From contig NZ_CP018624.1 of NCBI RefSeq assembly GCF_002327185.1, positions 1,178,001 through 1,242,000 on the forward strand: DNA of 64,000 bases, read 5' to 3'. The DNA comes from Clostridium chauvoei (GTDB lineage: Bacteria > Bacillota > Clostridia > Clostridiales > Clostridiaceae). The notes below the pieces were generated by a model. That model ran no database searches. It saw only the letters and a program-made list of their open reading frames with translations, and was not told where the DNA came from. Position 1 is the first letter of the stretch; the number at the start of each line of letters is the position of its first letter. A program made the position numbers and the translations under genes. Of this stretch, positions 1-8,288 are shown piece by piece.

Positions 1-1718
1 AAGAAGATATAAATAAAGCATTTCTTCCCCATGCAACATCTAAAATAAAAACAGTTGAAGATATATATTCTATAAATACCTTAGGATTTAGAGGAGAAGC
101 ACTTCCATCTATAGCATCAGTATCAAAAATAACATTAAAAAGTAAACCAAATGATGAGGATTTTGGCAGAGAAATTAAAATAGAAGGTGGAGAAATACTA
201 GGAACTAGTGATATTGGTATGAATAAAGGAACCTTTATAGAGGTAAAAGACTTATTCTATAATGTTCCTGCTAGAAAGAAGTTTTTAAAATCAACTTCAA
301 GAGAAGCAGCTTTAATAAATGATATAATTACTAGAATAGCATTATCTAACGCTGAAATATCTTTTAAATTATATAATAATGGCAAAAAGTTAATTCATAC
401 TTATGGAAATGGAAATCTAAAAGATGCAATAAGAACCCTTTATAATAAAACAATTAGCGATAATATAATTTATTTTGAACATCATGAAGATGAAATCTCT
501 TTATATGGGTATATAGGAAAAGAAGATATTGCACGAGGCTCTAGAAATAATCAAAGCATCTTTGTCAATGGAAGATATATCAAAAATAAAACTATTGTTG
601 TTGCTATAGAAAATGCATTTAAATCTTTTTCTACAGTAAATAAGTTTCCTTACTTTGTATTATTTATAGAAGTATATCCAGAATTTGTAGATGTAAATAT
701 ACATCCAACCAAAGCAGAAATAAAGTTTAAAGATGAACGTTTAATATTTAAAAAAGTATTTGATTCTGTCCATGGAGCTTTTAAAGAAGAAGTATTTAAT
801 ACTTTTAAAATTAATGAACCTGATGTTAATAAAGATAATGATAATACTATAGAAAACTTAGCTTTTGATATGGATTATAAAGAACCTCTATATGAATATG
901 AGAAGAAATTAAATATTCCATTATTTCAAAATGTAGAAGAAGAGAAAAAAGAAATAATTAATATTGCTAATAATATAACTAAAGAAGATATTAAAAAGGA
1001 AGAAGATATTTATAATAGTTTACGTAATTTAAAAGACCATAAAGAATCTATCTCTATACCTGTTGATTTACAATCTAATAATAAAGAATTAGCTGTTAAT
1101 GAGAATTCATATTCTATAAATGAAAAACTTAATCCTAAATTTCCTAAACTTAAAATAATAGGACAGTTTAATAAAACTTATATTTTAGGAGAATATGATG
1201 AAGTTTTATATATGATAGATCAACATGCAGCACACGAAAAAATATTGTTTGAAAAATATTTAAATAATATAGAAAATGGAAGTATAGTAGTTCAAACATT
1301 ACTAATACCAACATTAATTGATTTAACTATAGATGATTATAGTTACTATGAAGAAAATGTTGAAATCTTTAATAATGCAGGGTTTACAGTAGAAAACTTT
1401 GGTGGAAATACTTTATCTTTAAAAGAAGTACCTTATTTTTTAGGAAAACTTGATGCCAAAAGGTTATTTTTAGAAATATTAGATAATCTAAAAATATTAG
1501 GTTCAGGGAAAACTACAGAAGTAAAATATAATAAAATAGCAACTATGGCTTGTAAGGCTGCTGTTAAAGCTAATGATTATTTAAATGAAATGGAAATAGA
1601 AAAATTAATAAACGATTTAAGATATATAGAAGATCCCTTCCATTGTCCTCACGGGAGACCAATTATAATTAAATTCACAGGATATGAACTAGATAAAAAA
1701 TTTAGAAGAATAATTTAG
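1..1718 (+). CDS. mutL: DNA mismatch repair protein MutL (5' end outside window)
   Basis: MutL is the GHKL ATPase and latent endonuclease that links mismatch recognition to strand removal. The frame is open from base 3 and runs without a stop to 1718, so the beginning of the gene lies upstream. The visible N-terminal part has the GHKL lid HATSKI and the TLGFRGEAL signature, then a MutL-type NVPARKKFLKS stretch, a low-complexity linker and a C-terminal domain. The C-terminal domain has DQHAAHEKILFE (the metal-binding DQHA-x2-E-x4-E endonuclease motif), ACKAAVK, and CPHGRP near the end, which mark an endonuclease-type MutL as in most Firmicutes. miaA follows after 33 bases and hfq after that, a common clostridial order. 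An ATG at 219 is internal, because conserved sequence lies before it. Confidence 0.97.
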   Translation, partial: EDINKAFLPHATSKIKTVEDIYSINTLGFRGEALPSIASVSKITLKSKPNDEDFGREIKIEGGEILGTSDIGMNKGTFIEVKDLFYNVPARKKFLKSTSREAALINDIITRIALSNAEISFKLYNNGKKLIHTYGNGNLKDAIRTLYNKTISDNIIYFEHHEDEISLYGYIGKEDIARGSRNNQSIFVNGRYIKNKTIVVAIENAFKSFSTVNKFPYFVLFIEVYPEFVDVNIHPTKAEIKFKDERLIFKKVFDSVHGAFKEEVFNTFKINEPDVNKDNDNTIENLAFDMDYKEPLYEYEKKLNIPLFQNVEEEKKEIINIANNITKEDIKKEEDIYNSLRNLKDHKESISIPVDLQSNNKELAVNENSYSINEKLNPKFPKLKIIGQFNKTYILGEYDEVLYMIDQHAAHEKILFEKYLNNIENGSIVVQTLLIPTLIDLTIDDYSYYEENVEIFNNAGFTVENFGGNTLSLKEVPYFLGKLDAKRLFLEILDNLKILGSGKTTEVKYNKIATMACKAAVKANDYLNEMEIEKLINDLRYIEDPFHCPHGRPIIIKFTGYELDKKFRRII

Positions 1719-1751
1719 TTTAAAACATTAAAATTTTATAAGGAGAATAGG

Positions 1752-2687
1752 ATGAAGGATAAAGTATTAGTTATTGCTGGTCCTACTGCAGTGGGAAAAA
1801 CAGAGTTATCAATAAAACTTGCTAAAGAGCTTAATGGAGAAATTATTTCAACAGACTCAATGCAAATATATAAATATATGGATATAGGCTCAGCTAAAAT
1901 ATCGCAAGAAGAAATGGATGGAATAAAACATCATATGATAGATATTATAGAGCCTGATAAAGCGTTTTCGGTTTCTGATTATAAAGACATAGCATCAAAA
2001 TGTATAGAAGATATTTTAAAACGAGGAAAGTTACCTATTTTAACTGGAGGAACTGGACTATATATAAATGCTCTTACATGTAATATGAATTTTACAGATG
2101 CAGGAAATGATAAAATTTATAGAGATTTTCTTGAAAAATTAGCTGATGATAAAGGAAATGAATATATCCATGAAATGCTAAAAGATATTGATTCTATAAG
2201 TTATAATGAAATACATTATAACAACAGAAAAAGAGTTATTAGAGCTTTAGAGGTATTTAAATTAACAGGTAAACCCTTTAGTTCTTTTAATTCAGGAGAA
2301 GACTTCTATAAAGGGAATTATGATGTTTTCTATTATGTACTTAATATGGATAGAGCTATGTTATATGATCGTATAAATAGAAGAGTCGATATAATGATGG
2401 AAAAAGGTTTATTAGAAGAGTGTATAAAATTAAAGGAAATGGGATATAATTCATCTATACAATCAATGCAAGGTATAGGTTATAAGGAGATTTTATATCA
2501 TATTGAAGAAGGTATTCCTTTAGAATCTGCTGTAAATATGGTTAAACAAGGTTCAAGAAATTATGCTAAAAGACAATTAACATGGTTCAAAAGAGATCCT
2601 AGAGCTAAATTTATAAATAAAGATACCTTAAATGATGATCAAATATTCAGAAAAATCATTAGTGAAATTAATATTAATTATGTATAA
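1752..2687 (+). CDS. miaA: tRNA dimethylallyltransferase MiaA
   Basis: MiaA transfers a dimethylallyl group to N6 of A37 in tRNAs that read UNN codons. The 311-residue protein starts with a P-loop, GPTAVGKT (residues 10-17), followed by [17 protein letters not shown], the family substrate-binding segment, and contains the [11 protein letters not shown] segment and GIGYKE near residue 240. Length is normal for the family. The start has a good ribosome site (AAGGAG) seven bases upstream. It sits between mutL and hfq and is probably cotranscribed with both. Confidence 0.98.
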   Translation: MKDKVLVIAGPTAVGKTELSIKLAKELNGEIISTDSMQIYKYMDIGSAKISQEEMDGIKHHMIDIIEPDKAFSVSDYKDIASKCIEDILKRGKLPILTGGTGLYINALTCNMNFTDAGNDKIYRDFLEKLADDKGNEYIHEMLKDIDSISYNEIHYNNRKRVIRALEVFKLTGKPFSSFNSGEDFYKGNYDVFYYVLNMDRAMLYDRINRRVDIMMEKGLLEECIKLKEMGYNSSIQSMQGIGYKEILYHIEEGIPLESAVNMVKQGSRNYAKRQLTWFKRDPRAKFINKDTLNDDQIFRKIISEININYV

Positions 2688-2727
2688 TAAACTATATACA
2701 TAATTTTATTCTTAGGAGGTGTGTAAT

Positions 2728-2958
2728 TTGAATAAAGGATTAAATAATCTACAAGATATTTTTCTAAATGAAGCAAGAAAAAATAGAATTCCAGTAACTA
2801 TCTATTTATCAAATGGCTTTCAACTTAGAGGTTTTGTAAAAGGCTTTGATAATTTCACAGTTGTTTTAGATTGTGATTGCAAACAAATGCTAGTTTATAA
2901 ACATGCAATTACTACAATTACACCAGGGAAATCAATTTTATTTAATGAATCAGAATAA
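2728..2958 (+). CDS. hfq: RNA chaperone Hfq (UUG start)
   Basis: Hfq is the hexameric Sm-like RNA chaperone. The 76-residue protein shows the Sm1 region ([37 protein letters not shown]) and the Sm2 segment YKHAITTI, in which the usual YKHAIST is slightly changed. I chose the UUG at 2728 because AGGAGGTG at 2714-2721 is correctly spaced from it; an in-frame GTG at 2719 lies inside that ribosome site. The protein lacks a long acidic tail, as in other clostridia. It lies downstream of miaA and has its own terminator. Confidence 0.97.
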   Translation: MNKGLNNLQDIFLNEARKNRIPVTIYLSNGFQLRGFVKGFDNFTVVLDCDCKQMLVYKHAITTITPGKSILFNESE

Positions 2959-2960
2959 AA

Positions 2961-2987
2961 AAGGCAAATTTAAATTTGCCTTTTTTT
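2961..2987 (+). terminator. Terminator after hfq
   Basis: A perfect inverted repeat (AAGGCAAATTT/AAATTTGCCTT) is followed by a run of T and lies 3 bases after the hfq stop codon. It should end the mutL-miaA-hfq transcript. Confidence 0.88.
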
Positions 2988-3116
2988 AGTACACATTCTA
3001 TTATATAGGGTGAATACTAGTTAAATACACTATTCTATGTTATTATATTTAAAGTAATATAAATGCCTATTTAAAGAGAGGAGGAACTACATATTAATTT
3101 ATGTAGTGCTATTTAA

Positions 3117-4394
3117 ATGTTAAACTTAACAGAAGAATTAATGAAAAAAACTTATAATTTTAAAAAAGAAACCTTAGATTTATATGGAAAAGCTCTTAAA
3201 GATGTTGAAGAACAATTTAAGATATATAATGAAATAAGAGAGTATAATCAACTTAAAGTATTAAATGCATTCCAAGAAGAAAGAATTAGTGATTCACATT
3301 TTACTAATTCATCTGGATACGGATATGATGATATTGGAAGAGATTCATTAGATAAAGTTTATGCAAGAGTTTTTAATACTGAATCAGCTCTTGTAAGACC
3401 TCACTTTGTTAATGGTACTCATGCTATTGGATGTGCCTTAATGGGGAATTTAAGAACTGGAGATACTATGCTTGCTATTTCAGGTGCACCTTATGATACA
3501 CTACATAATATAATTGGTATTAGTGGTAAAGAAAATATAGGTTCACTAAAGGAATATGGTGTTAAATATAAACAAATTGATTTATTAAAGGGTAAATTTG
3601 ATTTAGAAAAAATAAAAGAAGCTTTAATTTCTGATAATTCAATAAAGCTTATTCATATACAAAGAAGCACTGGATATGGATGGAGAAATTCATTTTTAGT
3701 TTCAGAAATAGGAGAAGTTATTAAATTTGTTAAAGATTTAAGAGATGATGTTACTATCTTTGTAGATAATTGTTATGGAGAACTTATTGATACAATAGAG
3801 CCTACAGATGTAGGAGCTGATCTTATAGCTGGATCTTTAATAAAAAATATAGGTGGAGGAATCGCTCCAACAGGAGGTTATATTGCTGGTAAATCTAAAT
3901 ATGTAGAACAAGCAGCATTTAGATTAACAACTCCTGGAATAGGAGGGGAGTGTGGCTCTACTTTTGGAGTAATGAGACAACTATATCAAGGGTTATTTCT
4001 TGCTCCACATATAGCTATAGAAGCCGTAAAAGGCGCTATATTCTGTGCTAAAATAATGGAACTTGCAGGATTTGAAGTATTACCTAAACCTACTGATAAA
4101 AGAAGTGATATAATACAAGCTATAAAGTTTGGAAATAAAGAAAATCTAATTAATTTCTGTAAGGGAATACAAAAAGGTTCTCCGATAGATTCTTTCGTTG
4201 AATGTGAACCTTGGGCTATGCCTGGATATACAGATGAAGTTATAATGGCTGCAGGTGCTTTTATTCAAGGTTCATCAATTGAATTATCTGCAGATGCACC
4301 TATAAGAGAACCATATATAGCTTATTTACAAGGTGGGTTAACTTTTGATCATGCTAAAATAGGCGTATTAATAGCTTTAAATAATATATTATAA
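3117..4394 (+). CDS. Methionine gamma-lyase family protein (YnbB, aluminium resistance type)
   Basis: This is a fold-type I PLP protein of the family named cystathionine beta-lyase family protein involved in aluminium resistance (Bacillus YnbB); the true reaction is not established. Visible family marks are ISDSHFTNSSGYGYDDIGRDSLDKVYARVF, HFVNGTHAIG and the SLIKNIGGGIAPTGGY segment, whose Lys is the likely Schiff-base residue. The length of 425 residues is normal. The ATG at 3117 has a stop codon directly before it in frame and no close ribosome site; a strong GAGAGGAGGA lies at 3075-3084, 33 bases upstream, next to a two-codon ORF (ATG TAG at 3101). Start choice is therefore less certain than the identity. 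Confidence 0.93.
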   Translation: MLNLTEELMKKTYNFKKETLDLYGKALKDVEEQFKIYNEIREYNQLKVLNAFQEERISDSHFTNSSGYGYDDIGRDSLDKVYARVFNTESALVRPHFVNGTHAIGCALMGNLRTGDTMLAISGAPYDTLHNIIGISGKENIGSLKEYGVKYKQIDLLKGKFDLEKIKEALISDNSIKLIHIQRSTGYGWRNSFLVSEIGEVIKFVKDLRDDVTIFVDNCYGELIDTIEPTDVGADLIAGSLIKNIGGGIAPTGGYIAGKSKYVEQAAFRLTTPGIGGECGSTFGVMRQLYQGLFLAPHIAIEAVKGAIFCAKIMELAGFEVLPKPTDKRSDIIQAIKFGNKENLINFCKGIQKGSPIDSFVECEPWAMPGYTDEVIMAAGAFIQGSSIELSADAPIREPYIAYLQGGLTFDHAKIGVLIALNNIL

Positions 4395-4395
4395 A

Positions 4396-4427
4396 AATAA
4401 AGGCAAAGAAATTCTTTGCCTTTATTT
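4396..4427. terminator. Bidirectional terminator
   Basis: AAATAAAGGCAAAGAA pairs with TTCTTTGCCTTTATTT. The hairpin lies right after the stop codon at 4394 on the plus strand and overlaps the stop of the converging gene, so it can serve both transcripts. Confidence 0.85.
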
Positions 4428-5006
4428 TTCGTTATAATACAATTTTTCATCTTTCATATATATTTTAGAATTATTAGGTGTATTTTTAACTATTAAAAAG
4501 AAATTCATAAAATCTTCAGCAGATATTATTGCATTTACAGAAGCTAATACATAAAGATATATGCTAAAACCAAGTATATAACTAATTATAGTAGGAATGA
4601 TAGTTAATAGTAGTAAAGGCATAGCTAAAGTTAAAAGCATCCTTCCTTTGCTAATTTCTATATTAGAATAAGCATAAATTGATAATCTTTTTAAATTATA
4701 TCTAATAATAACACTTTCTGATAAACAGTTAGGTAAAATTAAAGAATGAATAAATTCATGTAGCATCATAATTATATAGTAAGTTAAAGCAAATAATATT
4801 AAAAAACTAATCCCTGTATAAATAACCTTACCAGTACAATAGGAGAGACTATAGCCAAAACCGAAAGCATATATACTAGCTATAAAAGTCCCTGTTAGAA
4901 GTTTTATTGATTTAAATTTATTATCATGCAACTTAGTTATTGATTTAATAGATATAGAATCGATATCATTATCAAAGCTTTGGTTATTATTCTTTAATAT
5001 TTTCAT
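4422..5006 (-). CDS. DUF3267 membrane protein, putative zincin metalloprotease
   Basis: The 194-residue protein has four hydrophobic segments and the motif HEFIH (in MMLHEFIHSLILP, about residues 82-94), the HExxH zinc-binding signature found inside a membrane helix in the DUF3267 family. Its substrate is unknown. It is transcribed alone, toward the terminator shared with the upstream lyase gene. It is a family assignment only; peptidase activity is inferred from the motif. Confidence 0.82.
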   Translation of the reverse strand: MKILKNNNQSFDNDIDSISIKSITKLHDNKFKSIKLLTGTFIASIYAFGFGYSLSYCTGKVIYTGISFLILFALTYYIIMMLHEFIHSLILPNCLSESVIIRYNLKRLSIYAYSNIEISKGRMLLTLAMPLLLLTIIPTIISYILGFSIYLYVLASVNAIISAEDFMNFFLIVKNTPNNSKIYMKDEKLYYNEK

Positions 5007-5044
5007 GTTTTTTCCTCACAATCTAAATAAATTTATATAAAAAA

Positions 5045-5076
5045 TAAGAGTCATATATTAAAATATATGACTCTTA
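5045..5076 (-). terminator. Terminator after lexA
   Basis: TAAGAGTCATATATT pairs with AATATATGACTCTTA around a short loop, and on the minus strand the hairpin is followed by a T-rich tail. It lies 6 bases after the lexA stop codon. Confidence 0.83.
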
Positions 5077-5081
5077 AAATA

Positions 5082-5696
5082 CTAATATGCTCTAAATATA
5101 CCTATTAACTTACCAAGAATTTTACAATTGTCTACAATTATTGGTGCCATAGTATCATTTTCAGGTTGAAGTCTAATATGATTATTTTCTTTAAAAAATC
5201 TTTTTATAGTTGCTTCATTATCTATTAATGCTACGACTATATCTCCATCATTAGCAGTTGCTGATTTTTCTATAATAGCTAAATCTTTATCATTAATACC
5301 AGCTTTAATCATACTTTCACCTGTAACTCTTAGAATAAATAATTCTTCATTATGTTTTATATACTCTATAGGTAATGGGAATGTATCTTCTATATTTTCA
5401 GTAGCTAAAATAGGAACTCCAGCAGTTACTCGTCCTATTATAGGTATATTAATCATTTCTTTTTTATTTAAGGAATTACCTAAAATCTCAACAGCTCTAG
5501 GCTTAGTTGGATCTCTTCTTATAAGTCCATTATTTTCTAATTTTTTTAAATAACTATGTACTGTAGATGTAGATTTTAAAGAAACAGCAGCACATATTTC
5601 TCTTACTGATGGGGGATATCCTTTGTTCTCTATATATAACTTTAAAAATTCATAAATTTCAAGTTGTTTATCTTTTACTTTTAATGATTCTCTCAT
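5082..5696 (-). CDS. lexA: SOS transcriptional repressor LexA
   Basis: LexA represses the SOS regulon and cleaves itself when RecA-ssDNA forms. The 204-residue protein has an N-terminal winged helix-turn-helix ([33 protein letters not shown]), the Ala-Gly cleavage site in [11 protein letters not shown], the nucleophile Ser in [11 protein letters not shown], and the general-base Lys in NEATIKRFF. It ends with a normal LexA C-terminus. A LexA-type box lies about 55 bases upstream, so autorepression is expected. Confidence 0.97.
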   Translation of the reverse strand: MRESLKVKDKQLEIYEFLKLYIENKGYPPSVREICAAVSLKSTSTVHSYLKKLENNGLIRRDPTKPRAVEILGNSLNKKEMINIPIIGRVTAGVPILATENIEDTFPLPIEYIKHNEELFILRVTGESMIKAGINDKDLAIIEKSATANDGDIVVALIDNEATIKRFFKENNHIRLQPENDTMAPIIVDNCKILGKLIGIFRAY

Positions 5697-5748
5697 AATA
5701 TATCACCTCGCTCTTTCTAAATATTATAACATAATTTTTACAACAACT

Positions 5749-5762
5749 CAAACTTATGTTCT
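5749..5762 (-). promoter_or_regulatory. Candidate LexA (SOS) box upstream of lexA
   Basis: The minus strand reads AGAACATAAGTTTG, which matches the Gram-positive box CGAAC-N4-GTTCG at GAAC-N4-GTT with changes in the outer bases. It lies between lexA and the divergent small gene at 5870 and could act on both. Confidence 0.6.
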
Positions 5763-5869
5763 TAACTTTTTAGAATTATTCCTGTTCAATTTGATGTTTT
5801 AATAAACTTTTGTTATAATGAAATTTGATTGTTTTAAACAATTATTATAAATTATTAGGTGGTGCAATT

Positions 5870-6253
5870 ATGAAAAAAGATAAATACACTGAAGATGATT
5901 ATTGTGATTTAAATAAAAATAAAATATGCGATAACTGTGGTAAATGTTTAGAAGAACAAGGCGTAGATATAAGAGCTATAAATATAGAGGATATTGCAAA
6001 AACTGTAGAAGAAAATGAATATTTAGAAGCTGAATTAAAAAAAGCTCTAGAGGAGGCTAAAATTACTGAAAACAATTCCCAAATAGCTCAAACAGCAGAA
6101 GAATTTCTAAAAGAAAATGAGTCTGACTCTGAATATATAGATGCTTTTGATCATATTGAGTACTTAGAGGATGGAGATTTCTTTGATGAAATGAATTTAG
6201 AAGAACTTACTGAGGAAGTATTTCCAGGTGTAAGAAAGTTAAAATCTAAATAA
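5870..6253 (+). CDS. Small acidic protein with a Cys cluster, divergent from lexA
   Basis: I do not know a function for this 127-residue acidic protein. Its N-terminus contains CDLNKNKICDNCGKC, four cysteines spaced like a small zinc ribbon or metal site; the rest is rich in Glu and likely helical. The ATG at 5870 is chosen because AGGTGG lies 8 bases before it; an earlier ATG in frame (5825) has no ribosome site. The gene is divergent from lexA and may share the SOS box region. A terminator follows. Confidence 0.8.
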   Translation: MKKDKYTEDDYCDLNKNKICDNCGKCLEEQGVDIRAINIEDIAKTVEENEYLEAELKKALEEAKITENNSQIAQTAEEFLKENESDSEYIDAFDHIEYLEDGDFFDEMNLEELTEEVFPGVRKLKSK

Positions 6254-6257
6254 TTAA

Positions 6258-6290
6258 TAAAACTACCATTAACTTGGTAGTTTTATTTTT
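6258..6290 (+). terminator. Terminator after the Cys-cluster gene
   Basis: ATAAAACTACC pairs with GGTAGTTTTAT, followed by TTTTT, just after the stop codon at 6253. Confidence 0.88.
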
Positions 6291-6320
6291 AACTTTACAT
6301 AATAATTAATACGTATAACT

Positions 6321-7688
6321 TTATAATTTTGATAGAGGATTTGATTTAGCGGCATCTCTTAAAGTTTCATCATCTACATGAGTATAAATTTGAGTTGTAG
6401 ATATATTTTCATGACCTAATATATTTTGTAAGCTTCTAATATCAACATTTCCATGTTTATACATAAGTGTAGCAGCTGTGTGTCTTAATTTATGAGGAGT
6501 ATATTTATTATCTATAAATCCCGCATTTTTTATATGTTTTTTCACTAAAAGTTCAACAGTTCTTTTATTTATAGGTTTATTACGAGAGGAGAGTAGAAGA
6601 AAGTTTTTTTCATTATCTATAACCTTAGAATCATCTCTAACAGCCATATAATTTTGTATAGCTTTTAAACAAGCATCATTTAAATATACTGTACGTTCTT
6701 TATTACCTTTTCCTATTATAGTTAATGTATCTCCTTTGATTTTATTTATTTGAATAGAGCATAATTCTGAAAGTCTCATACCACAATTTAAAAATAAAAT
6801 AAGAATACAATAATCTCTTTGAAAATTATTATCATTTCTATCTAAAGAGTTTAACAAATCTATACTTTGATCTAAGGTTAAATACACTGGATGACGTTTA
6901 TTTATCTTAGGGGATTCCAATTCTAATGTAGGGTTTTCTTCAATAATTTTAGCTTTTACATTTAAAAATTTAAAAAAAGATTTTAAAGTAGCGACTTTTC
7001 TAGCTCTTGCATAAGTTCCATTATTTCTTTGTTTTTCAACATAAGCTAAAAATGCATATATGTCAGTTAATTTAACATTCTTTATAAAACTATTATTTAT
7101 ATCAGAAATATCAATTTCTTCAAATTCCATATTTTCATCTATTATAAATCCTTTATATACTTTTAAAAATCTAAAGAATAATGTTAAATCAACTTTATAA
7201 CCCGCAACAGTATTAGTAGATTTACCTTTAATAGTTTCTAAGTAATTTAAAAAATCAACAACACACTCTGGCATTTTTTCAGTTTCAGATATTTGAATAC
7301 CAAACTTAGACGCTATGTTAGTTGTATTTGAATTTGATTTTTTAACAGAATCGAAAACTAAATCAATGTTTTTAGCTTTAGTTTTTTTAGCTTTTTTGCT
7401 AGTTTTGTTAAGTCCTAATTCTTTTAGCCAATTCTGAACATTTCTCACACCTGTATCATATATGGTAGCTATTTGACTAGTTGTTAGTTTTTGTTTCTCA
7501 ACTAATATATATAGATCTTTAATTATGTATTTGTATCCACGTTCTGAATTTAATTCATAATAGTTTTTAAAGATTTTATCTATCTTTTTTAAATCAGAAT
7601 TATTTAATTCTACTGATAATAACTCCTTAATTTTGACTTGGTAATCAAAATCTTTATATTTATATGTTTTATTTCGCGAATTATTCAT
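6321..7688 (-). CDS. Tyrosine recombinase/integrase (XerC/D-like) with N-terminal HTH
   Basis: The C-terminal half is a tyrosine recombinase: Arg in GMRLSELC, Lys in IIGKGNKERTVYL, HKLRHTAATL, LGHENISTTQIYTH with the nucleophilic Tyr in IYTHV. A SAM-like core-binding domain precedes it (about residues 140-260). The first ~130 residues are an addition with a resolvase-like helix-turn-helix (TSQIATIYDTGVRNVQNWLKELG). At 455 residues it is longer than XerC or XerD (about 300). It lies in a housekeeping context next to lexA with no phage genes, so it is more likely a resident chromosomal recombinase than a prophage integrase. Confidence 0.88.
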   Translation of the reverse strand: MNNSRNKTYKYKDFDYQVKIKELLSVELNNSDLKKIDKIFKNYYELNSERGYKYIIKDLYILVEKQKLTTSQIATIYDTGVRNVQNWLKELGLNKTSKKAKKTKAKNIDLVFDSVKKSNSNTTNIASKFGIQISETEKMPECVVDFLNYLETIKGKSTNTVAGYKVDLTLFFRFLKVYKGFIIDENMEFEEIDISDINNSFIKNVKLTDIYAFLAYVEKQRNNGTYARARKVATLKSFFKFLNVKAKIIEENPTLELESPKINKRHPVYLTLDQSIDLLNSLDRNDNNFQRDYCILILFLNCGMRLSELCSIQINKIKGDTLTIIGKGNKERTVYLNDACLKAIQNYMAVRDDSKVIDNEKNFLLLSSRNKPINKRTVELLVKKHIKNAGFIDNKYTPHKLRHTAATLMYKHGNVDIRSLQNILGHENISTTQIYTHVDDETLRDAAKSNPLSKL

Positions 7689-7761
7689 TTTTTATACCTC
7701 CGATACCTTGTAAACCCTTGATTTTATTATATCATAGCCATTTTTATTTTTCAATATAACG

Positions 7762-7791
7762 AACTTCACTAAATGTATATTTAGCGAAGTT
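7762..7791. repeat. Imperfect inverted repeat (13-base arms)
   Basis: AACTTCACTAAAT pairs with ATTTAGCGAAGTT with one mismatch and a 4-base loop, followed by ATTTTTA. It may be a plus-strand terminator or a regulator binding site near the recombinase promoter. Confidence 0.5.
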
Positions 7792-8130
7792 ATTTTTATG
7801 AAATTATATATAATTAAAGATATTTATTAATCTAGTACTTATATTTTAATTTTAGACTTTATATTAATAAAAGATTTTTTAATTACACTTATAAATGAAT
7901 CTAACAAAGTTATATTAGCTCTTATTAAAAGCAAATTACTAATTCATTATTGCTAAATCAATTTTATCGATAAAATAAATTTTAAAATTAATTTAATTGA
8001 AGTTAAGTATATTTGATTTATTTTGAAATTCATTTTGTAATATAAATTAGAATAATGTTATAAAACATAATTTTATATATTTTACAATATAAAATTGCTA
8101 TACAGTATTAATGAATAATTATATTCACAC

Positions 8131-8154
8131 ATTAATTAACAATTGTTAATTAAT
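8131..8154. repeat. Perfect 24-base palindrome
   Basis: ATTAATTAACAA is followed directly by its reverse complement with no loop. A site without a loop is more like a dimer-binding DNA site than an RNA hairpin, but it is AT-only apart from two bases and may be chance. Confidence 0.5.
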
Positions 8155-8252
8155 TACAAATTCGAATTTATGAACAAGACCCTTTGGTAAATTGTAATTA
8201 TTTCCCAAATTATCTAAAGTGGTATTTTACCATATTATTTGTTATGTAAAGT

Positions 8253-8288
8253 AATTTTTATAGACACTCTTAGAGCGTCTATAAAAAT
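8253..8288 (-). terminator. Terminator of the DUF2828 gene
   Basis: A 13-base perfect stem (AATTTTTATAGAC/GTCTATAAAAATT) touches the stop codon at 8288-8290; on the minus strand the 3' arm ends in a T-rich tract. Confidence 0.78.

Larger units (their letters stand above)
7689..8287. other. AT-rich 600-base intergenic stretch without a convincing gene
   Basis: No ORF with a ribosome site is visible on either strand. The stretch holds the promoter region of the recombinase gene, a hairpin at 7762-7791, a perfect 24-base palindrome at 8131-8154 and the terminator of the DUF2828 gene at its right end. A small RNA gene could be present but I cannot show it. Confidence 0.6.

Noticed and set aside
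6321-7750. Prophage or integrative element around the tyrosine recombinase
   Set aside because: There are no phage, att repeat or transfer genes nearby, and neighbours are housekeeping genes.
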